Part shown: positions 15,845-25,757 of the stretch, in pieces
How positions within the stretch are numbered: the first letter of the stretch is position 1
Layout: every line of letters starts with the position of its first letter
Assembly: GCA_021785195.1 (NCBI GenBank)
Contig: JAJYGC010000005.1
Span: 1 to 64,000, forward strand
Source: Nitrospirota bacterium
GTDB taxonomy: Bacteria; Nitrospirota; Leptospirillia; Leptospirillales; Leptospirillaceae
Direction of reading: 5' to 3'
Length of the DNA stretch: 64,000 nucleotides
The notes under the pieces: generated by a model
The model's database searches: none
What the model was told of the DNA's origin: nothing
The model's input: only the letters and a program-made list of their open reading frames with translations
Program-made: the position numbers and the translations under genes

Positions 15845-16570
15845 ATGCCGACCACTCAAAGTGACCACCACTCCCGGCCTCTTCTTCCGGAGTCCCGCAT
15901 CCGGACGTTCCTCTTCCGGCTCGTTCCCCTCCTGGTGGTTCTCCTGGGAGGATTCCAGGAGGCCCATGCCGACCAGCCGTTCAGTTGGCAGAGCGTGTCT
16001 TTTGACGGAGGACCTTCATTCCTTTTGGCCGGTTCGGTATCCGGAACCCTCAATGGTCAGTCGATTCCGAGCAGCAATCTCCTGAACCTCGAGAATACCG
16101 GGATGATGTTCCACGTCCGGTGGGGATCCTACGTCCTTCCCCACCTGGGACTCCGTTTCTCGGTCGGATACGAGACCTATGCCGGGAACCGGGGCTTCCC
16201 GGGCCTTTCGGCCATGCCCCTCACGGTGGGGGCGACCATACCCCTCTGGGATCCCAGAAGTGGGGAACGGAAAATCATTCCCTATTTCGCGACCGATCTG
16301 GGCCCATCGTTCAACAGCATTTCCACAAACTCAGGGAATGCCGGGACGGCTTCATTCAACGTCGATGCCGGGGGAGGGGTCCTGTACCGGATGACCGATC
16401 GGGTCTCGATTTATGGAGAGGCCGTTCTGGCTTATACGGACAGTCCCATTTCCACTAGGGGACTGTCTTCCAGCGCCTCCTTCCTCTCAAGCGGGCCTAT
16501 GTGGACGTTTCCTGTCGTATTCGGTGTCACGTATGAGTTCAGGACACCGGGGTCCCATCCCTCTTCCTAG
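15845..16570 (+). CDS. Outer-membrane beta-barrel protein
   Basis: The start [10 protein letters not shown] is chosen because the track's earlier start lies in the promoter region of the divergent protease. An N-terminal hydrophobic segment ends near EAHA-DQPF, and the mature part has Gly/aromatic beta-strands ([39 protein letters not shown]), as in OmpA-like small barrels. It does not end in Phe, because a short Ser/Pro tail follows the last strand. Its stop overlaps the end of ruvB by 4 bp, tail to tail. Confidence 0.65.
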   Translation: MPTTQSDHHSRPLLPESRIRTFLFRLVPLLVVLLGGFQEAHADQPFSWQSVSFDGGPSFLLAGSVSGTLNGQSIPSSNLLNLENTGMMFHVRWGSYVLPHLGLRFSVGYETYAGNRGFPGLSAMPLTVGATIPLWDPRSGERKIIPYFATDLGPSFNSISTNSGNAGTASFNVDAGGGVLYRMTDRVSIYGEAVLAYTDSPISTRGLSSSASFLSSGPMWTFPVVFGVTYEFRTPGSHPSS

Positions 16571-17583
16571 GTCGACGGGTTCCCGGCCAATTCAAAATCA
16601 ATCCCCCAACCCGAAGAGGTCAGCTTTCGTCCCGAAGGGGTTCGGGCAAGGTACCCTTCCTTCAGAAGATAGGGTTCCACGACATCGATCAGGGTGTCCG
16701 GGTCCATCTGGAGGGTCGCCGCCATGGCCTCGATCCCGACAGGGCCCCCGTTGTATACGGTCCGAACCGTCTCGATGAACTTCCGGTCGATCCTGTTGAG
16801 CCCCCTGTCATCGATCCCTTCCAGCCGCAAGGCCTGACGGGCCAACTCCTGGGTGATCTCCCCATGGGCGTGCACCTGGACAAAATCCCGGACCCGTTTC
16901 AGCAGCCGGTTGGCGATTCTGGGCGTGCCCCTGGACCGCCTTCCGATCTCCAGCGAGCCCTCCTGGGTGAGGTCGACATCGAGCAGTCCCGCCGATCGGA
17001 GGAGGATCAGGGAAAGGTCCTCCGGGGTATAGAATTCCAGATCCCTTTGAATTCCAAACCGATCTCGCAGGGGGGCGGAAAGGAGCCCTGCCCTGGTTGT
17101 CGCTCCCACGAGGGTAAAAGGGGAGATCCTGTGCCGGAAGGTTCTCGCGGAGGATCCCCGGTCGAAAATGACATCGATGGAAAAGTCTTCCATGGCGGAA
17201 TAAAGGATTTCCTCGACAGGTCGGGGCAGACGGTGGATCTCGTCGATGAAGAGCAGTGTCCCGGGAGACACGCGTGTCAGAATGCCGACAAGGTCTCCCC
17301 CTTTTTCAAGGGCGGGTCCGGAAGATGAAAGAAAAGGGACGCCCAGCGCCCGGGCGATCAGCGATGCAAGGGTGGTCTTTCCCAGGCCGGGGGGGCCATG
17401 AAGCAGGACATGGTCCATGGCCTCCTGTCTCAGGAGCGCAGCTTGTATCGCAACCTTGAGACTCTCGATGACCTCCCCCTGGCCGACATACTGGTCAAAG
17501 GTCTGGGGCCTGAGCAGATTGGTGTCTGGCAATTCTTCCGGAAGGGGATCTCCGGACAGAAGATTCAATTCATTCGGGTCCAA
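16567..17583 (-). CDS. ruvB: Holliday junction branch-migration helicase RuvB
   Basis: An AAA+ motor of 338 aa with Walker [13 protein letters not shown], Walker [11 protein letters not shown], sensor 1 [11 protein letters not shown], Arg finger region LRDRFGIQ and the C-terminal winged helix ([13 protein letters not shown]). It drives branch migration with RuvA and hands the junction to RuvC. It is the last gene of ruvC-ruvA-ruvB, overlapping ruvA by 14 bp. Confidence 0.97.
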   Translation of the reverse strand: MDPNELNLLSGDPLPEELPDTNLLRPQTFDQYVGQGEVIESLKVAIQAALLRQEAMDHVLLHGPPGLGKTTLASLIARALGVPFLSSSGPALEKGGDLVGILTRVSPGTLLFIDEIHRLPRPVEEILYSAMEDFSIDVIFDRGSSARTFRHRISPFTLVGATTRAGLLSAPLRDRFGIQRDLEFYTPEDLSLILLRSAGLLDVDLTQEGSLEIGRRSRGTPRIANRLLKRVRDFVQVHAHGEITQELARQALRLEGIDDRGLNRIDRKFIETVRTVYNGGPVGIEAMAATLQMDPDTLIDVVEPYLLKEGYLARTPSGRKLTSSGWGIDFELAGNPST

Positions 17584-18211
17584 CCCGGTAAACCTCCTGG
17601 AACAGATCTTCGGTTTTCGTCAATGCCGGATTTCTCCTGAGCGCTTCCATGACAAGCCGCTGGGCCTCTGCCGGAGGGTGGCCAAACTGGCGGATCAGGA
17701 CATCCTTGACGGTCTGTGCGATCGTTGTCGACGTGGCTGTCTCGTCGGGAGAAAGGGGGGTCGGATTCGTCTGGAGCGATGGCGGAAAAAGGTCTTCCAT
17801 CTTATCCAGGGATCCGCGCAATTCGGCCAGGATTTTTCGGGCCGTTTTTTCTCCGACCCCTTTGAGGGATTTCAGTCGGGCCGCGTCATTGTCCCTGATC
17901 AGCCCGAGAAACTCTCCAACGGGCAACGCCAAGAGGCGAAGGGCCGAAAGGGGACCCAGTCCCGGAACTTTCCTGAGCTGGTTGAAAAGGGTTTGTTCGT
18001 CGGGACCCAGAAAACCCACCAGAATGGGCGCTTCCAGGTGTTCATTCCAGAAATGCTGGATCCAGACGGTGATCTCCCCGGGGTCGGGCCGGCTACGAAG
18101 GATCTGGTGAGAATACGGGGACAGGTGAACCCTGTACCCGATATCCCGCACCCTCAGGATGACGGATTCCTCTTCCCAGTCATGGATGGTGCCCCAGAGC
18201 CTCGCGATCAT
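17570..18211 (-). CDS. ruvA: Holliday junction DNA-binding protein RuvA
   Basis: The 213-aa protein has the N-terminal OB fold ([20 protein letters not shown]), two helix-hairpin-helix elements ([16 protein letters not shown] and [16 protein letters not shown]) and a C-terminal RuvB-binding domain after a Pro/Thr-rich linker. It tetramerises on four-way junctions. Its ATG overlaps the ruvC stop (ATGA) and its end overlaps ruvB, so the three are translationally coupled. Confidence 0.97.
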   Translation of the reverse strand: MIARLWGTIHDWEEESVILRVRDIGYRVHLSPYSHQILRSRPDPGEITVWIQHFWNEHLEAPILVGFLGPDEQTLFNQLRKVPGLGPLSALRLLALPVGEFLGLIRDNDAARLKSLKGVGEKTARKILAELRGSLDKMEDLFPPSLQTNPTPLSPDETATSTTIAQTVKDVLIRQFGHPPAEAQRLVMEALRRNPALTKTEDLFQEVYRVGPE

Positions 18212-18747
18212 TTGGGAACCATTCGGGAATATCCCAGAAATGCCAGCCCCAGGGCATCACCTTCGTGGGTGGATGCGACCCGGAGGGAAGGTCCCAGCCA
18301 GACGGACAGGGATCTCTGCACGGCTTCCTTGGAGGCGCCTCCGAACCCGGTAATCCGGTGTTTGAGCTCACGGGGGGGAATGGTCACCAGGGGGAGTCCG
18401 AAACGATCTGCCAGAAGGGCCACGATTCCCACGACCGGGCCCAGCATCAGTCCGGCATGGGGTGATGCTTTTCGGCTGAAATGGTCTTCCAGGGAAATTC
18501 CCGAACAGGAAAAACGTTCCAGGATCTGGAAGAGATGACCATGGATTTCCCCGATCCGTCTGGAGACCGGAAGGGACGAGGATGTGCGGATGGTGCCCTG
18601 TTGAAGGATTTTCAGCCGGTCGAGTGACGGTCCCCCCAGAACGGCAAATCCTGTGGCGGCCAACCCGGGATCCACCCCCAGCACGCAGGGCCAGGGGTGT
18701 TCGGGAGACTGGATTCCGGTGTGCTTGTCAGGGAGATAATGAGACAT
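18208..18747 (-). CDS. ruvC: Holliday junction resolvase RuvC
   Basis: An RNase H-fold nuclease with acidic catalytic residues in VLGVDPGLAATG, ISLEDHFSRK and HEGDALGLAFL. The start MSHYLPDKHT is preferred to the TTG eight codons earlier; either overlaps the end of htrA. It has a somewhat long N-terminal extension before the first catalytic Asp. It cuts junctions presented by RuvAB. Confidence 0.93.
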   Translation of the reverse strand: MSHYLPDKHTGIQSPEHPWPCVLGVDPGLAATGFAVLGGPSLDRLKILQQGTIRTSSSLPVSRRIGEIHGHLFQILERFSCSGISLEDHFSRKASPHAGLMLGPVVGIVALLADRFGLPLVTIPPRELKHRITGFGGASKEAVQRSLSVWLGPSLRVASTHEGDALGLAFLGYSRMVPK

Positions 18748-20236
18748 AACTGTGTCGACCGTTGCGGACAATTGTCAGGAGGACGTTTTCCCTCTTGCCG
18801 ATGTGGCGGGCAGCATTGATGTACGAACGGACGTCCCGGACAGGATGACGGTCGATTTCTTCGATGATGTCACCCCTCTTGAGACCGCTTGCCTCCGCCT
18901 GGCTTCCAGGGGCGATCGCCTGGATGATGACCCCGGAAATGGAGTCCGGGATGTTCAACTGTCCCCTGATGCCATTATCCAGGTTGGTCACATCGATTCC
19001 GTTCAGGACATTGTCGAAATGGGTGTTGCCCGGAACCGGAGACTGTCCACCCATCATGGAAAGTTTTTCCGGAAGCTCACCGACCCTGACGGTCAGGGAT
19101 TTTCTGTCCCCGTTGCGGATGATGGAAAGTTCCGCATCGTTTCCCGGAAGGATCTGGGAAACCCTCAGACGAAGGTCGTTGGCATCCATGACATCCTGCC
19201 CATTCAAGCCGAGGATGACATCCCCCCGCTTCATTCCCGCCTTCGATGCGGGACTGTTGGGAAGAACATCACTGACGAGGACGCCCGTATGTCCTGGAAG
19301 ATGAAACTGCTTGGCAATGACGGGGGTGACATTCTGGATGGAGACCCCCAACCATCCCCGCACGACTTTGCCCTTGGTCATCAAGTCTTTCAGCTCGCGC
19401 TTGACCATGTCGACAGGAATGGCAAATCCGATGCCTTCGTACCCACCGTTCGTGGTGTAGATTGCGGTATTCATTCCGATGACCTCACCCTCGAGGTTGA
19501 CGAGGGGGCCCCCCGAGTTCCCGGGGTTGATGGCAGCATCGGTCTGAATGAAGTTTTCGTATTGCTCGATTCCCATGTTGCTGCGCTTCAGGGCGGAAAC
19601 GATCCCCATCGTGACCGACTGGGTCAGTCCAAACGGGGACCCCATTGCGAGTACGATGGTTCCGACAGACACCGAACGGGAGGATCCCCACTGAATGACC
19701 GGAAGGGAGTGTTTCGGGTGGATTTTGATGACGGCGACATCCGTCATGGGATCCTTCCCGATTACCGTGGCCCGGTAGCTGGACTTGTCGGAAAGCACGA
19801 CCGTCACCTTGGTGGCATGCTTGATGACATGGTAATTGGTCACGATGTAACCGTCACTGGAGATGATGAATCCGGATCCGAGACTCCGCTCGACGTGTTT
19901 CTGGGGGGCTTCGCCTCCTCCGTGGTTGAATGGGGCTCCAAAAAACTGCCGGAAGAACGGATCGTTGAAAATGGGATTCGGATGGGTGGTGATCAGCGAA
20001 GTCGTCGAAATGTTTACGACGGAGGGGATCACGGCATTGGAGACAGTGACGAATGCCTTCTGGAGGGCGAGACCGGGCTCGATGTCCTTCTGGGAGATGG
20101 AGGGAGGGTCCGATTTTCCGGGTTTGGCAATGGTATTGCCGATCCAGTTGAGGTGTGATGCGAGCGTGAGCCCGGCAATCAGTCCGGCCAGGCCGATGGC
20201 TCCCAGTGAAAGGACTTTGCGGATCGAACTTTTCAT
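18728..20236 (-). CDS. Periplasmic serine protease/chaperone HtrA (DegP/DegQ type)
   Basis: A membrane-anchored or exported protease (N-terminal helix SLGAIGLAGLIAGLTLA) with a trypsin-like domain holding His (TNYHVIK), Asp (DPMTDVAVIK) and Ser (INPGNSGGPLV), followed by two PDZ domains (about residues 290-385 and 410-500). The 502-aa length is normal for Do-like proteases. It degrades or refolds damaged envelope proteins. AAGGAG lies 10 nt upstream of the ATG. It is between a two-component pair and ruvC in one direction, so stress control by that pair is plausible. Confidence 0.93.
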   Translation of the reverse strand: MKSSIRKVLSLGAIGLAGLIAGLTLASHLNWIGNTIAKPGKSDPPSISQKDIEPGLALQKAFVTVSNAVIPSVVNISTTSLITTHPNPIFNDPFFRQFFGAPFNHGGGEAPQKHVERSLGSGFIISSDGYIVTNYHVIKHATKVTVVLSDKSSYRATVIGKDPMTDVAVIKIHPKHSLPVIQWGSSRSVSVGTIVLAMGSPFGLTQSVTMGIVSALKRSNMGIEQYENFIQTDAAINPGNSGGPLVNLEGEVIGMNTAIYTTNGGYEGIGFAIPVDMVKRELKDLMTKGKVVRGWLGVSIQNVTPVIAKQFHLPGHTGVLVSDVLPNSPASKAGMKRGDVILGLNGQDVMDANDLRLRVSQILPGNDAELSIIRNGDRKSLTVRVGELPEKLSMMGGQSPVPGNTHFDNVLNGIDVTNLDNGIRGQLNIPDSISGVIIQAIAPGSQAEASGLKRGDIIEEIDRHPVRDVRSYINAARHIGKRENVLLTIVRNGRHSYVSLSP

Positions 20237-20308
20237 AAAAACCGATCTCCTTATTATATGCGGCAGGCTTGCTGAGCGTAGGTTGTTTGATTCCGTTTCC
20301 GAACGGAA

Positions 20309-20728
20309 TCAGGGCGAGCCGGAACGATCGAGCGTCCGTGTTACCACTTCCAGGATTTCCTGCTTTTTAAATGGTTTGGGAATAAGGTCCGCAGCCCCGG
20401 AGGAAAGGGCTTCCACCCAGAGATGTTCGTCGCCGAATGCAGTGAGCAGAATGACCGGAAGGTCAGGGTATAGGTCCTTGACGGATCTCAGGAGGTCCAT
20501 TCCTGTTTTTCCAGGCATTTTGAGGTCAGTGAGGATGAGGGAGATTCTGTCCGACGTCAAACGGTGAAGAGCCTCTTCATAGGACTGTGCGACAGACACA
20601 AGAAACCCGCCCCTTTTGAGGATTTCTTCCAGAAGGTCGAGTGCGACACCGTCGTCTTCGACAACAAGAACGCGCCTCTTTCCACCTCTCACGGCAGAAA
20701 AGGCCATATCTTTCAGGGCAACAGCCAT
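20309..20728 (-). CDS. Stand-alone receiver-domain response regulator
   Basis: A CheY-like receiver with acidic pocket (RVLVVEDDG), phospho-acceptor Asp in LILTDLKMPG, Thr in VILLTAFGD and Lys in LIPKPFKK. It has no output domain, so it must signal by protein contact or phosphotransfer. The exact start is uncertain: the track starts at MIMVGS; MAVALKD is used here, and MAFSAVRGG is also possible. It lies 240 bp behind the histidine kinase and just before htrA. Confidence 0.85.
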   Translation of the reverse strand: MAVALKDMAFSAVRGGKRRVLVVEDDGVALDLLEEILKRGGFLVSVAQSYEEALHRLTSDRISLILTDLKMPGKTGMDLLRSVKDLYPDLPVILLTAFGDEHLWVEALSSGAADLIPKPFKKQEILEVVTRTLDRSGSP

Positions 20729-20989
20729 AAAGGAACCTACCATAATCATAGATACTGTTCAAGAGAAACCGGAGCAGCCAGATTCAATCGGGATTCCGGT
20801 CGTTGCCCTTCCATTCCTGAGTGGTCAGGGAGGCCCTGGTACGGGATGAGACGTGGGCCAATCTCCAGTGGGGTCGACCGAGGTGGAGCGGTCCTGGAAA
20901 CGACGGTCAACATGGTTGCCATCAATTTGGACCAGACTTCGAAGATCGGCAGTCAGTGTTCGGGGAACGACAGGCCTTCGAGGTCCGGA

Positions 20990-22663
20990 CTATCTTTTTC
21001 TGGCAGTTCGTTCAGGACGAACTGGTTTTGCGACCGTTCTGGTCAACGGGATTCTGAGAATGAAATGTCCACCTGTTCCATTGCCCAAACGGACTTCCCC
21101 CCCAAGATCATCAATGATTTTACGGCATATCGCAAGTCCAAGACCTGTTCCGTGGGGTTTTGTGGTAAAAAACGGCTCAAAGATCTGTTCCCGGACATTC
21201 GCAGGGATTCCCGGACCGCTGTCCTGAATGTGCATGTCCAGAAAGTTTCCTTCTTCCTGAAGGCAATGGATGCTGATCTTTCCGCCCGGCCCGGTAGCAT
21301 CGAGCGCGTTTTCAAGGAAATTGATCAGAATGCTCTGGAGCCCTTCGAGATCGGTATCGATCTTCGGGCAAGGGTCCGGATAGACCGTGTCCACGGTAAT
21401 GCCGGACCGTTCGAGTCTCGGAGACATGAGCTGGAGCATGTCGGAGACCAGGTGGGAAACGGAAACGGGCTCGGAGCGGGTTCGTTCCCTTCGGCTCATC
21501 ATGAGAAGTTTACGGATGACATTGATCATCCGGTCGAGTTGGCCCTGCACGATTTTCAGATGCTGGGACACCGAGAGCGGCAGTGGGGTTTCTTCGAGCG
21601 CCAGCTCTATATGGCCGGAAATGGAGTGGAGCGGGTTGCCCAGTTCATGGGCGACGATGGCCAGACCTTCTCCGATGGCGGCCATCCGTTCCATTTCTGA
21701 AAGCTTTCTTTGCAGAAAAAACATTTCCCGACCCGCCAATTCAAGCGATTCGTTCTTGAGAAGCAACTCCTGTGTGGCCTCCCTGACCCGTTGGGTCAGG
21801 GAATTGTTCAGTTCCTTGACCTGGGTGAGAAGGAGTTCGTTTTCCCGGGTCCTGTCCGAAAGCATCCGGACCATCGTGTTGAACGATTGGGCAAGGTCGT
21901 CGACTTCCCTGGATCCTTTCAGGTGAAGGTCCACCTCAAGATTGCCCTCTCCAACCCGGGACATCGCCTCTGAAATCTGGTAAACCGGATTCAGGATCAG
22001 TCGTCGGATGACAAACGACAGGATGGCGGCCAAAAGGAGGAACCCCAGGAAGAGGAGGATGAGCGTCCGTTCGAGTTCCCTTCGGACCAGAATATTGGCT
22101 TCATAGAGTGAGATCCGGATCCCGACTGTCCCAAGCCGTTTGCTCTGGTGGTAAAACGGGACGACCACGTAAAGGGATTCTTTTCCGTTCTGGTGCTCCA
22201 GGATGCTGGACCATTTTGTCAGTCCGGAATGGACCGCCATATGGGTCTCCACCTCGTCCCGGGACAATGGGGAGCTTGTGCTGGTCACGAGCCGGGGCAG
22301 CCCTTCATGGCGGGTCATGAGGTCGATCCGGGTCACATTGTGCCGGATGGTCATGACAGCCCGCATTTCCCTCCTGAGTGAAGCGACTTCTTTGGCAAGG
22401 GCGTCAGGGGAGCGTTTCAGCTCCTCTTCGGATCCTCCCACAAAACGATCCGCTTCGTGGCGCATGTCCACCCCGAATGCGAACTCCTGCCCGAGGAGGC
22501 GACCTTCGTTCCGAAGTGTTCCGATCACGTTCTTCCTGACCAAGAGATTGTCCCAGACCGCGAAGGCTCCCATCAGGCAAACAATGAGGATCCCGACGAT
22601 CAGGACCATCAGGGCCTGGATGCGGATATGATTCTTCTCGAAGGGGTCATCTGAGGGTTTCAT
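20990..22663 (-). CDS. Membrane sensor histidine kinase
   Basis: The start MKPSDDPFEK is chosen because the track's first 39 codons precede the natural Met and overlap the gamma-CA gene. Layout: membrane helix (QALMVLIVGILIVCLMG), periplasmic sensor of about 170 aa, second helix (LILLFLGFLLLAAILSF), HAMP domain, coiled coil, HisKA with H-box AHELGNPLHS, and HATPase with N box INFLENALDA, DSGPGIP and GTGLGLAI. It probably signals to the receiver protein encoded next. It begins 29 bp behind the carbonic anhydrase gene. Confidence 0.9.
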   Translation of the reverse strand: MKPSDDPFEKNHIRIQALMVLIVGILIVCLMGAFAVWDNLLVRKNVIGTLRNEGRLLGQEFAFGVDMRHEADRFVGGSEEELKRSPDALAKEVASLRREMRAVMTIRHNVTRIDLMTRHEGLPRLVTSTSSPLSRDEVETHMAVHSGLTKWSSILEHQNGKESLYVVVPFYHQSKRLGTVGIRISLYEANILVRRELERTLILLFLGFLLLAAILSFVIRRLILNPVYQISEAMSRVGEGNLEVDLHLKGSREVDDLAQSFNTMVRMLSDRTRENELLLTQVKELNNSLTQRVREATQELLLKNESLELAGREMFFLQRKLSEMERMAAIGEGLAIVAHELGNPLHSISGHIELALEETPLPLSVSQHLKIVQGQLDRMINVIRKLLMMSRRERTRSEPVSVSHLVSDMLQLMSPRLERSGITVDTVYPDPCPKIDTDLEGLQSILINFLENALDATGPGGKISIHCLQEEGNFLDMHIQDSGPGIPANVREQIFEPFFTTKPHGTGLGLAICRKIIDDLGGEVRLGNGTGGHFILRIPLTRTVAKPVRPERTARKR

Positions 22664-22692
22664 GATGGGCAGAACCGGGAGGTTCAATGGGG

Positions 22693-23229
22693 TCACTCCA
22701 GGAAATTGGGCGATAACGGATTCGTTTTTTGATATTCGAGCCGATAGGAGGTGTAATTGGCCGCCGAACGCTTGAGCCACTCCCGTTCGTCCAAAGTTAG
22801 CTTCCTTTTGATGCGTGCCGGGCTGCCAAGCGCCAGGGTTCCTGGTTCGATCACTGTCTGTTCGGTCACAAGGGAGCCTGCACCGATGATGACGTCATCC
22901 CCGATGACGGAAGCGTCCATGATGATGGATCCCATCCCGACGAGGATTCTGTTTCCCAGCGTGCACCCGTGGAGGATCACTCTGTGGCCAACGGTGACAT
23001 CGTCTCCGATGACGAGGGGATGGGTTTGTCGGGTTACGTGACAAATGGTCAGGTCCTGAATGTTTGTCCGGTTTCCGATCCGGATCCAGTGGACGTCACC
23101 CCGAACGACGCTCTGGAACCAGATGCTTGATTCGGCCCCGATCGTCACGTCCCCGATGACCTCTGCGGAAGGGGCGATCCATGCGGTCGGGTCGATGGTG
23201 GGGTAGGTGTTTCGATAGGGAAGGATCAC
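22693..23229 (-). CDS. Gamma-type carbonic anhydrase family protein
   Basis: A left-handed beta-helix protein of hexapeptide repeats (VIGDVTIGAESSIWFQSVVR onward). The three Zn-ligand His residues of the gamma-CA/YrdA group are present (ICHVTRQ, TVGHRV, ILHGCT), along with RGDVHWIRIG. The GTG start (VILPYRNTY) has AAGGAG 5 nt upstream; the track extends far too long upstream. It may hydrate CO2, useful to an autotroph, although many family members show no measured activity. First gene of a likely long operon. Confidence 0.88.
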   Translation of the reverse strand: MILPYRNTYPTIDPTAWIAPSAEVIGDVTIGAESSIWFQSVVRGDVHWIRIGNRTNIQDLTICHVTRQTHPLVIGDDVTVGHRVILHGCTLGNRILVGMGSIIMDASVIGDDVIIGAGSLVTEQTVIEPGTLALGSPARIKRKLTLDEREWLKRSAANYTSYRLEYQKTNPLSPNFLE

Positions 23230-23751
23230 TGAGGCTCCTTGTAATAATATGGGCAAGGAGATGCCAGTATGGGTTCCACGCCCGGCAGTCCTGTTTTTCC
23301 GGAAACCAAGGGAAAATCGGATTTCGGATGAAGGCCGCCGGGGACGGTGTTCCACCGGACAGCATTGGTTTCGACGGTCAGAACAACATTGCCCGGGATT
23401 TCCAACTGCTCCGTCCTGAGGGGTGCTGAGTCGATCAGAGTGGAGAAAGCCGTTGGGAAAAACCAATGTCCACATCATACTCTTTCCCCGGATCAAGGAA
23501 AAGGGCCATGTCCTGAGACGGTAGAGATCAATGGTAAATTAGGGAAGACGTTATACAAAATGATGAGTGAATCGCGAGATGTGTGGAAGAAGGCTTTAAG
23601 GGAAAACGGGGTTCCCCGAGCAGAACCCTGCGGGATTGGTTCGGGGGACCCCGCACAATTTGAAGTCTCTATATGTACTGACATTGTACGCATGATACTT
23701 TTTCGAACAATTTATGGATTGTATGGATTATTGAACATAATGAGGTCGCCA
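23230..23751. other. Intergenic stretch, no gene seen
   Basis: About 520 bp without a convincing gene. The base composition becomes AT-rich toward 23700, as often seen before toxin-antitoxin modules. The long track ORF through here is only an upstream extension of the antitoxin frame. Confidence 0.5.
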
Positions 23752-24078
23752 ATGGCCAGTCAACCTAACACTAAAACAAAGCCCACCAAGCTCTTCGATG
23801 ATCGCCGAAAAGCCCTTCCAAAGGGGGAGCGTATCGATCTGCGGCTGTCGCTGGCCGCAAAAACGCTTTTGCAGAGCGCCGCATTTGAAAAGCATAAGAC
23901 CGTAAGCGAATTCGTACTCGAAAGAGGCCTGATGGCAGCTGCCGAAACCTTGGCCGATCGCCAGTTCTTCCTTGTGGATGAAAAACGATGGAAAGCGTTC
24001 CAGACGGCACTCGATGCTCCGACGAAATCAAAGCCCCGGCTGGAAGCGCTGCTTAAATCCCCCAGCGTTCTTGAGTGA
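23752..24078 (+). CDS. DUF1778 (TacA-type) antitoxin
   Basis: A 108-aa protein with a ribbon-helix-helix-like N-terminal part (ERIDLRLSLAAKTLLQSAAF, then HKTVSEFVLERGL) and a C-terminal extension (FLVDEKRWKAFQTALD), the classic DUF1778 layout. These antitoxins neutralise GNAT-type toxins that acetylate aminoacyl-tRNA, and repress their own operon. Start MASQPNTK is used; MRSPMASQ is possible. It overlaps the toxin start (GTGA). The toxin is broken, so this antitoxin stands alone. Confidence 0.85.
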   Translation: MASQPNTKTKPTKLFDDRRKALPKGERIDLRLSLAAKTLLQSAAFEKHKTVSEFVLERGLMAAAETLADRQFFLVDEKRWKAFQTALDAPTKSKPRLEALLKSPSVLE

Positions 24079-24577
24079 GCGGGGTTGGAACGGTCGAGAA
24101 ACTCCGTGCAGACCACGACCTAGCGAGCTTCGACTGCGGGACGGAAGGGCTCGACAGATTCCTTAAGCGATATGCGCTAGCCAACCAACAAGCCAATAGT
24201 GCACAAACCTATGTTCTTTGCTGCGAATAGAAGGTTGTGGGGTACTACAGTCTGACTGTCGGCTCGGTGGAACATGAAGTGGCAGCGTCGCGGGGCAAAA
24301 AGGGGCTCCGCACCATCCGGTCCCGGTCATGATTCTGGCGCGTCTCGCGGTCGACAGGGTCTTTCAAGGGAAGGGGCTGGGGACGGCCCTTCTGAAAGAT
24401 GCCCTTCTGTGCATAACGGCAGCGGCGGAGATCGTCGGAATCCGCGCAGTGCTTGTCCACGCCAAGGACGACAGGGCGCAGGGGTTTTATGAACACTTCA
24501 ATTTTGATCCGAGTCCCACAGACCCGTACCATTTTATTTCTGATCATGGAGGATTTGCAGCGCCTCTTGCAGCGTGA
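24075..24577 (+). pseudogene. GNAT-family (TacT-type) toxin, inactivated
   Basis: Reading from the GTG that overlaps the antitoxin stop gives a typical toxin N-terminus (DLASFDCGTEGLDRFLKRYA) but meets an in-frame TAG at 24228-24230 inside VLCCE-KVVGYYSL. After that the frame continues to about 24310 and then a frameshift is needed to reach MILARLAVDR and the acetyl-CoA binding site FQGKGLGTALLKDAL, ending with FYEHFNFDPSPTDPYHF. Every family block is recognisable, so this is a recently killed toxin. Confidence 0.85.
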
Positions 24578-25757
24578 GGAAGGAGCCGGCCAGTAACCCG
24601 CCTGTTCCCTGTCGTATTTCCACTCCGACGCCTTTCCTTTTTGATTCGGTGGAAATACAGCCCCCGGAGGCTCGTCGTTGCTGAAAAGGGTTCCAAGGGA
24701 AATGGTTCAGGGATAAATGAGGGCCTCTCCTACTTCGAATCTTCGTCGATTCGTTCCGGCATTGCTTCCATGGCCAACCCATCATGAGTATCTCGCTGAA
24801 TCCAAGGTGGAGAAATGTTCCGGATGGATATCGCGCAAAATGCTGTCTTCCCGCCCATCCAAGACCTTTCGAGCCGCGCGAAGTGTGCGCTGCCTTTCCA
24901 GACTGGGTGGAAGGATATTCAAATCCTTGCTAACAGGATAGTGGGTGGATGGAAATCGGAATCGCGATGGCTGTCGTCTGCGGTGCCGCGGCCATCATTA
25001 TGAACTTGGCCCGGGTTGCGGGAAGATTTTTCTTTTTCACAACCGATCTCAAATCTGTCAACGACCCGTTGAAATACCAGGGTCTGTTGTTTCCTGCCAC
25101 AAATGCTTTTTCCGAAGAGGTCGTCCCGACCAGGTGTGATTGCTCCCCTGGTCAGCCCCTTCGAGAACGCCTTCATTTTTTTCATATCGGCCGCCCTTTT
25201 TGGCGCGCCAAATGATCGCGGTATGCCAAGCGGGATTATGGGCGTCCTCATGGCGGAGACCAACAAACCGGTCGGACGGACCTAAATGCCAGGACAGGAC
25301 AAATCTTGAGGAGGCTTTTCAGTCCTGCCGTTCCAATTCCAGTTGAACTGGCATCTCTTGGATTTTGTCGATAGGTATGGTGATGGGATGTTCACCAATT
25401 CCTTTTACGGTTCAGTGGCCTCCCGAATGTGCTGAGTAGAGTTCTCGATCCGGTTTTGTCATCGGGTTTCTGGCAATGAATCTTTCCATGTTTGGATTGA
25501 CACGGTTAAAACAGCATGGGATGAAGATTCAGTCCTTAGGTTCTTTAAGATTTCGAGTTTGAAGGAATGCTCCTGATCACCTGAGTGTTTGGAGACCCAC
25601 CAGTCTTCGCTCCATCCGCGATTCCAATGCCCGTGGATATTCCGGAGAACGTTGTGTGGAGTATGATGTTTTCGATGGGAAGACCGTTGTGCTAGGTCAT
25701 CCCGTTTTAGGGATGGGTGGGGGTGGTCTTGTTTTTCTGGGAGAGAAGGTACAATAG
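24578..25757. other. 1.2-kb stretch with decayed or non-coding DNA
   Basis: No intact gene is convincing. A plus-strand frame starting at 24949 (MEIGIAMAVVCGAAAIIMNL) appears to continue after a frameshift near 25130 as VIAPLVSPFENAFIFFISAA and then PSGIMGVLMAETNKPVGRT, ending about 25284; it could be a broken small membrane protein, but no family is recognised. From 25285 to 25757 I see nothing beyond a small hairpin CATCCC/GGGATG near 25700. Confidence 0.4.

Noticed and set aside
18752-20158. 468-aa plus-strand ORF
   Set aside because: It is antisense to the well-supported htrA gene and has random composition; a codon-bias shadow.
20564-21700. 378-aa plus-strand ORF
   Set aside because: Antisense to the histidine kinase and receiver genes with no recognisable features.
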